Assembly: GCA_903850885.1 (NCBI GenBank) | Contig: CAINMU010000046.1 | Span: forward strand, 1-48,484 | From: an uncultured Opitutia bacterium | Lineage (GTDB): Bacteria > Verrucomicrobiota > Verrucomicrobiia > Opitutales > UBA953 | Direction: 5' to 3' | DNA: 48,484 bases | In this document: positions 43,550-48,484 of the stretch, in pieces | Numbering within the stretch: the first letter of the stretch is position 1 | Layout of the letters: each line of letters starts with the position of its first letter | Position numbers and translations under genes: made by a program | The notes under the pieces: generated by a model | Told to the model about the DNA's origin: nothing | The model's input: the letters and a program-made list of their open reading frames with translations, nothing else | Database searches by the model: none

Positions 43550-46500
43550 ATGAGCACGACGCCTGCCTCGGATCCGAAAAATCCTGACGACTCAGGGATG
43601 GGGGCTTTTGCGCTCCGTCATCGTCTGGCGATCATTTTCATCACCGTCGCGATTTGTTTAGGCGGAGCTTATGCCGCCTTGTGCATGCCTTCGTCGGTCT
43701 TTCCCGAGACGCAATTCCCGCGCTGCGTCGTCTTGATCGATAGCGGCGTCATGCCGGCCGACGAGATGATGGCCACCGTCACGCGTCCTCTGGAGGAGGC
43801 GATGAAAGATATCCCCGGAGTCGTCCAGGTGCGTTCCGCGACCGGTCGCGGCAGCGCCGAAGTGAATGTTTTCTTCAATTGGCAGGCGGATATGGTGCAG
43901 AGTGAGCTTTATGTGCTGAATCGCGTGGCTCAGTTGAAGTCTGCTTTGCCGGCCGGAAGTAAGACCAACGTCTGGCGCCTGACTTTCAACGCCTTCCCCG
44001 TGATGGGCGTCAGCCTAACCAGCCCGACCCAAGATCTGACGACGTTGTGGGAGACGGCCCAATATGATTTAAAGCCACGTTTCTTGAGGATTCCGGGCGT
44101 CGCGCGCGTGGATTTGGTCGGCGGACGTGCTCCGGAATATCGCGTGGTGGTCGATCCATCCAAGTTGGCGGCCGCCGGTCTCGCTTTATCCGATATCACC
44201 TCCGCTTTGGAGAAAAACACGTCCGTGGCCTCGGCAGGCTTACATGCCGAGAACTATACGCTCTACCTTGCTTTGGTGGATGGACGCGTGCGGACTCCGG
44301 AGGAAATCGCCGAGTTGGTGGTGCGGATGCGCGGCAATCAGCCCGTTCGCATTCGGGATTTTGCTCAAGTCGAACGCGGTCCCGAACCAATCTTTAACGT
44401 GGTCAACGCGCAGGGTCGCGATGCGGTGCTCTTGAATATCCGGGCCCAGCCGCGCGGGAGCAGCGTCTTGCAGATCGCCGCTGACGTCAAAGCCCAGTTG
44501 ACGGAGATGCGACTTCATCTTCCTGCTGATACCGAGGTTTCGTTCTATTACGATCAATCGATTTTGGTCCACGATTCGGTCGATAGCGTCTGGGAAGCGA
44601 TCATCATCGGTCTGCTTTTCGCCGTCGTGATCCTTTACCTGTTCCTGCGAAATTGGGGCAGCGTCCTGACCGCCATCGTCGTGATTCCGGTTTCCGTGCT
44701 GGCGACGGTCTTGGTGATGCTCGTCGCCAAGCTAACGTTCAATTTGATGACCTTGGGTGGCATCGCTGCCGCCATTGGTCTAATCATCGACGACGCCATC
44801 GTCGTCGTCGAAGCCGTTTCGGCCCGCGTGGCACGCGGAGAAGGGGTGCTGGGTTCGATCCGTGGCGCCATGGGCGAGATGATTCGTCCGCTCATCGGTT
44901 CGACGCTGACGCCGGTCGTCGTCTTCATCCCACTTGCTTTCCTGGATGGAGTCCCCGGAGTTTTCTTCGGATCGCTCGCCTTGACGATGGTTGTCGCTTT
45001 GCTGACTTCGCTGCTCCTCGCCATCACCCTGACGCCGGCTTTGGCTTCGCTCTTTGTCCGCGATACTGCCCGCTCGGCCCAAGAGACGCCGGATGAACAG
45101 GGCGGCCCTTGGATGCGTATTCTTTCAGGAATTTTTGCCCGTCTGCTGGGGGTGGCCTTGCGTCGCCGTGCTTTGACCCTCTTCGCCTGCGGGTTAGTCG
45201 CTCTCGGTGGCATCTTGGTTTATCAGCGGCTGCCCAGCGAATTCATGCCCGAGATGGATGAAGGGGGTTTCGTCATCGATTGCGTGACGCCATGGGGAAC
45301 CAGTCTCGCCGAGACCGATCGCATCATGCGACAGGCCGAGGCGATCTTGCGGGCGACGCCAGAAGTCGAAGGTTATTCCCGCCGCACCGGCGCCCGCTTG
45401 GCCTTGGCGATCGCCGAACCCAACACCAGCGACTTCTTGGTCAAGCTTCGCACCGACCGTCAGCGCTCGACCGAAGAAGTGAAAGACGAGCTGCGGAAGA
45501 AATTCAATACCACCATGCCAGCGGCCGAGTGGGAGTTTCCGGGCATCCTTGGCGATCTCTTGGGCGATCTGACCGATTCGCCTAAGCCCGTGGAGATCAA
45601 ATTATTTTCAGCTGATACGGCTTGGTTGATGAAGAAAGCCCCTGAAGTAAAAGAGGCGCTTTCTAAGATCAGCGGTGTCGTGGACTTGAATGACGGATTA
45701 AAGATGACGGGCCCCACCGTCAGTTTCCGTCTGCGTCAGACGGATGTCCAGAGCTTCGGATTGACGGGTGAAGATGTCGCTGCGGCATTGAATACCGCGA
45801 TGATCGGGCGGACGGCTTCGAGCGTCCTCGAAGGAGATCGGGTCGTGGATATCCGCGTCGTGGTCGCCCCAGACCGCCTGACTTCGATCTCGGCCCTCCA
45901 GGCTTTGCCGATCCGAACGCCCAAGAGCGGCGTGATCAAACTTTCCCAAGTCGCCGATGTGGTGATGGGGTCGGGTCAGTTGGAGTTGAATCGCGAGGAT
46001 TTGCGCCAAGTCGTGGCGGTGACGGCGGCCTTTGAGCATCGCGATCTCGGGAGTGGCATCGCCGAGATCAAGCAGGTCTTGGCCAAAGATCCGACGCTGG
46101 CGCACGGGGTGGTCGAATTCGGCGGACTTTTTCGTCAGCAACAGGAGAGCTTCCGGCATTTGATGGTCGTGTTGCTGATGAGCATCACGTTGGTCTTCAC
46201 GGTGCTGTTGATCGAGTTCAGAAGTTTCCGAGAGCCGATTGCCATCGTCTTCGGCAGTTTACTCGCCCTGACGGGAACGGTGGCGGCGCTCTGGGTGAGC
46301 GGCACCACGATGAACATCGTCAGTTTCCTGGGTGCCATCATCGGCGTCGGCCTCGTCGCTAAGAACGGCATCCTGATGCTCGACTTGGTCCGCCACCACC
46401 TTGCGGATGGCGTCGGGGTCGAAGAAGCATTGGTGCGTTCAGCCCAGCGCCGTCTGCGTCCGATTTTGATGACTTCCCTGGCCACCGCCTTGGCCATGCT

Positions 46501-46660
46501 TCCTCTGGCCTGGGGAATCGGGCATGGGGCGGATATGCTTCGGCCGTTGGCCATCGGCATTATCGGCGCCCTTGGGGTATCGATGCTTTTCTCCTTAATC
46601 GCCACGCCAGTGGTCTATTCTCTGCTGCCGCGAGCGAATGGTGTCAGCAAGAAGCCCTGA
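43550..46660 (+). CDS. RND efflux permease of the second pump
   Basis: A 1036-residue proton-driven exporter with twelve expected spans. The N-terminus carries a 20-residue soluble Asp/Pro-rich tail before FALRHRLAIIFI. The proton relay is in GLIIDDAIVVVEAVSARV, with the paired Asp of the HAE1 (drug) class, while the periplasmic segment FMPEMDEGGFVIDCVTPWGTS (split: FMPEMDEGG, then CVTPWGTS) resembles the CusA/CzcA (metal) class. TM-loop ends match RND permeases (LRPLAIGIIGALGVSMLFSL). It is therefore of mixed character and I do not assign a substrate. It completes the second tripartite unit. No transcriptional regulator is encoded in either pump cluster within the window. Confidence 0.93.
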   Translation: MSTTPASDPKNPDDSGMGAFALRHRLAIIFITVAICLGGAYAALCMPSSVFPETQFPRCVVLIDSGVMPADEMMATVTRPLEEAMKDIPGVVQVRSATGRGSAEVNVFFNWQADMVQSELYVLNRVAQLKSALPAGSKTNVWRLTFNAFPVMGVSLTSPTQDLTTLWETAQYDLKPRFLRIPGVARVDLVGGRAPEYRVVVDPSKLAAAGLALSDITSALEKNTSVASAGLHAENYTLYLALVDGRVRTPEEIAELVVRMRGNQPVRIRDFAQVERGPEPIFNVVNAQGRDAVLLNIRAQPRGSSVLQIAADVKAQLTEMRLHLPADTEVSFYYDQSILVHDSVDSVWEAIIIGLLFAVVILYLFLRNWGSVLTAIVVIPVSVLATVLVMLVAKLTFNLMTLGGIAAAIGLIIDDAIVVVEAVSARVARGEGVLGSIRGAMGEMIRPLIGSTLTPVVVFIPLAFLDGVPGVFFGSLALTMVVALLTSLLLAITLTPALASLFVRDTARSAQETPDEQGGPWMRILSGIFARLLGVALRRRALTLFACGLVALGGILVYQRLPSEFMPEMDEGGFVIDCVTPWGTSLAETDRIMRQAEAILRATPEVEGYSRRTGARLALAIAEPNTSDFLVKLRTDRQRSTEEVKDELRKKFNTTMPAAEWEFPGILGDLLGDLTDSPKPVEIKLFSADTAWLMKKAPEVKEALSKISGVVDLNDGLKMTGPTVSFRLRQTDVQSFGLTGEDVAAALNTAMIGRTASSVLEGDRVVDIRVVVAPDRLTSISALQALPIRTPKSGVIKLSQVADVVMGSGQLELNREDLRQVVAVTAAFEHRDLGSGIAEIKQVLAKDPTLAHGVVEFGGLFRQQQESFRHLMVVLLMSITLVFTVLLIEFRSFREPIAIVFGSLLALTGTVAALWVSGTTMNIVSFLGAIIGVGLVAKNGILMLDLVRHHLADGVGVEEALVRSAQRRLRPILMTSLATALAMLPLAWGIGHGADMLRPLAIGIIGALGVSMLFSLIATPVVYSLLPRANGVSKKP

Positions 46661-46743
46661 TATCAGGTAAGGTCTAAAATATGCCGTTTATCCGACAGGT
46701 TTGCGACCTTGGCGATTTAATGGTGTTCCCAGATTAGCTTTTC

Positions 46744-48291
46744 ATGACTACGCCTTTCAGGATGTTGCCGATGTCTTCCAGGTTCTGGGCGGGGTGGGTG
46801 GTTTGGGTCGGCTCGATGGGGTTGCTGCTTGGCCGCGATGTCGCCGTCAAGAATGTCACCGAACTCAAGGGCGCGGTGGCCAGCGCTTCGAGCGGTGACG
46901 TCATCAAGCTCGCCAAAGGGCACTACGATAGCGTGTTCGTAAAAGTCGCCCATAACGGCGCGGAAGGCCGCCCGATCACAATCATGTCGGCCCAGCCCGG
47001 CGAAGCGATCTTTGGCGGTACTTCGACTTTCGAGATCAACGGTGCCCACGTGGTGCTCGATGGCTTGTTTTTTTACAAAGGTACGTCAGCCGGCGACGAT
47101 CATGATCGGGCGGTCATCATGTTCAACTCGCACCACGGGGTGGTCCGGAATACGGCCATCGTTGATTATAATCCGACCGAGTTCGCCAACGGCTATTACT
47201 GGGTTTTCTTCAACGGCAATTACAACTTGGCTGACCGTTGTTATTTCAAAGGTAAAAATAATATGCAACCGCTCGTCGGTAACGGACTCGAGGGCAGCCA
47301 TCACAACGGTGTCACGAACTGCTACTTTAAGAACATACCCTACGACGTCGGCAATGGCCGGGAAGATATCCGCGTCTGGGGTTCAGGTAAATTCGACGAA
47401 AAAACGACCGATGGCGCCTATTTTACCATCCAGGGAAATCTTTTCGACCACGCGGATGGCGAAGGCACCGAAATCATTTCACTGAAATCCAATTTCAACC
47501 AGGTCATCAACAATACCGTGGTGGCGACGCTCGGAGGCATCAATATCCGCCGGGGTAGCAACAACGTGCTGAAGGGCAACGTGGTCTTGGGCGAAGGCCT
47601 GGCCGGGGCGCACGGCCTGCGGATGTCGGGACCTAATCATACCGTCCAAGGTAATTATGTTTCTGGATGCGACTATGGCATCCGGATTTCTGCGGGCGAA
47701 TTCGTCGGCTATGCCCTGACGAGTAGTTACGCTCCTCACGAAAAATCCAATGCCAAGACCGCGAAGAATGCTCTCGGAATCGTTTCGGCTTACCCGCAAT
47801 GCAAGAAAGTGACGGTCTCGAACAATGTCATCGTCGGTTGCACGGGCGTGGATCTGGAAATCGGCTCCGACTACAAGAAACATTGGCCCGAAGAACAATT
47901 GGTGCTCATGCCTTCGGATTGCGACATCGCGAACAACCGCTTCATCAAGCCGGCGGGTGGGGTGGCCATTGAGGCCGCGACCTTGGATCCGAAGATTTCC
48001 TTGGTCGGACCGAAGAATATCCCGAACCGTTTCAAGGGTAACGTTGTGATTGGCGGAAAGGTCAAATTGCCGGCCGCGGAAGGTGGTACGAGTTTGGGGA
48101 CGCTGCCGCAGGGTTGGAGCGAGAAAAAAGAGCTGGTTGGTTTTAAACCACTTACGCCTAAGGACGTCGGGCCAGCCTGGGTGATCGCGCTGCGCGAGGC
48201 GGATGATTTCCCGATGGAAGACGATATGTCCTGCAGTCGTAACCTTGAAACGGCCAAAGCGGCCAAGAAGAAGAAAACCAAAACGAAGTGA
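46744..48291 (+). CDS. PL6-family polysaccharide lyase (alginate/chondroitin lyase-like)
   Basis: A 515-residue exported right-handed beta-helix enzyme. The signal region is at about 10-33; ATG at 46771 (residue 10) is an equally good start. Parallel beta-helix coils with the PL6 marks follow: VVLDGLFFYKG, NHHNGVTNCYFKN-type NGVTNCYFKN, GREDIRVWGS, and the active-site stretch EIISLKSN...GGINIRRGSNN, in which Lys248 and Arg269 have the 21-residue spacing I recall for the catalytic Lys/Arg of PL6 chondroitinase B. The acidic residues Glu240 and Glu243 just before could bind calcium. The C-terminus ends in a lysine-rich tail. Members cleave uronic-acid polysaccharides such as alginate or dermatan sulfate by beta-elimination; which one cannot be told here. 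It is 83 bp after the pump permease and convergent with the next gene. Confidence 0.88.
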   Translation: MTTPFRMLPMSSRFWAGWVVWVGSMGLLLGRDVAVKNVTELKGAVASASSGDVIKLAKGHYDSVFVKVAHNGAEGRPITIMSAQPGEAIFGGTSTFEINGAHVVLDGLFFYKGTSAGDDHDRAVIMFNSHHGVVRNTAIVDYNPTEFANGYYWVFFNGNYNLADRCYFKGKNNMQPLVGNGLEGSHHNGVTNCYFKNIPYDVGNGREDIRVWGSGKFDEKTTDGAYFTIQGNLFDHADGEGTEIISLKSNFNQVINNTVVATLGGINIRRGSNNVLKGNVVLGEGLAGAHGLRMSGPNHTVQGNYVSGCDYGIRISAGEFVGYALTSSYAPHEKSNAKTAKNALGIVSAYPQCKKVTVSNNVIVGCTGVDLEIGSDYKKHWPEEQLVLMPSDCDIANNRFIKPAGGVAIEAATLDPKISLVGPKNIPNRFKGNVVIGGKVKLPAAEGGTSLGTLPQGWSEKKELVGFKPLTPKDVGPAWVIALREADDFPMEDDMSCSRNLETAKAAKKKKTKTK

Positions 48292-48317
48292 ACGCGACGC
48301 GTTTGGTCGCCCACTTC

Positions 48318-48484
48318 TTATTTCTTAGCTGGGGTCTTTGATTGCTCCGCCCGCATGACGGTCACGACGGGGGTGGCGTCGTTCCGCCCCGTGAAATCGT
48401 TATAGGCATGCTGGAAGACCGCGCCGTCGCGGATTTCGCCCGCGGCGACGAGCCACTTATAATGAAGTTTAAAGGGGGCTGCGG
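48318..48484 (-). CDS. C-terminal end of an unidentified protein (runs off window)
   Basis: Only the last 55 codons are inside the window; the stop is TAA at 48320-48318. The readable end contains FKLHYKWLVAAGEIRDG, HAYNDFTGRND, then a basic tail ending KTPAKK. The aromatic strand followed by a 'DG' turn is reminiscent of the C-terminal strand of DUF6807 (PmoA-type) proteins common in PVC bacteria, but this is a weak guess from a short segment. It converges with the PL6 lyase gene, with 26 bp between stops and no obvious terminator. Confidence 0.6.
   Translation of the reverse strand, partial: AAPFKLHYKWLVAAGEIRDGAVFQHAYNDFTGRNDATPVVTVMRAEQSKTPAKK

Noticed and set aside
1-48484. tRNA, rRNA, CRISPR array, integrase or prophage genes
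   Set aside because: None was recognised. The cloverleaf-like repeat at 10378-10504 is not a tRNA: it lacks a T-arm sequence, an anticodon arm and a CCA end.

Overview
The window reads as a GC-rich chromosome segment from a Verrucomicrobiota-like bacterium (PVC superphylum, possibly Opitutae). The main reasons are two sets of DUF1501 and PSCyt/PSD1 genes typical of Planctomycetota/Verrucomicrobiota, a DUF1080 protein, and a 52-residue small basic protein that I recall from Chlamydiae and Verrucomicrobia. No rRNA, tRNA, CRISPR array, transposase or phage structural gene was seen. Assignments come from reading the sequence and recalling families; no database search was run.

Layout. 0-3 kb (minus): start of an M42 aminopeptidase, a rhodanese/DUF2892 protein coupled to leuA, and the small basic protein behind a strong terminator. 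3-7 kb (minus): a PSD1 cytochrome-like protein and a DUF1501 protein. 7-10.2 kb (plus): an LptF/LptG-type permease, an RlmI-like rRNA methyltransferase and ruvA. 10.7-12.4 kb (minus): dapA and dapB, coupled by an ATGA overlap. 12.5-16.8 kb: two NHL-repeat proteins, an alpha/beta hydrolase, a small membrane-anchored protein and a DUF1080 protein. 16.9-20.2 kb (minus): an unusual 863-residue membrane/coiled-coil protein and a lipoprotein. 20.4-30.3 kb (plus): a four-gene secreted/cytochrome module (DUF1501, PPC-domain protein, Ig-like/PSD1 protein, cytochrome-WD40-coiled-coil protein). 30.7-32 kb: a Tat-exported polysaccharide pyruvyl transferase family protein. 32.1-41 kb: a complete MdtABC-like RND pump with its own outer-membrane factor. 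41.1-46.7 kb: a second complete tripartite RND pump. 46.7-48.3 kb: a PL6 polysaccharide lyase, then the end of an unidentified gene on the minus strand.

The most unusual signal is not a protein. Three intergenic spacers (about 0.2-0.5, 10.2-10.7 and 30.3-30.7 kb) carry the same set of nested inverted-repeat modules. The core is a GGTAG/CTACC outer stem enclosing two hairpins of about 21 nt. Each hairpin has a 9-bp stem beginning GG and ending CC and a 3-nt loop. The stem sequence differs between copies while base pairing is kept by compensatory changes, which suggests that the structure itself is maintained.

A second window-wide property is the apparent lack of Shine-Dalgarno sequences: none of the start codons examined has an AGGAG-like motif, and several have C-rich, G-poor leaders instead.
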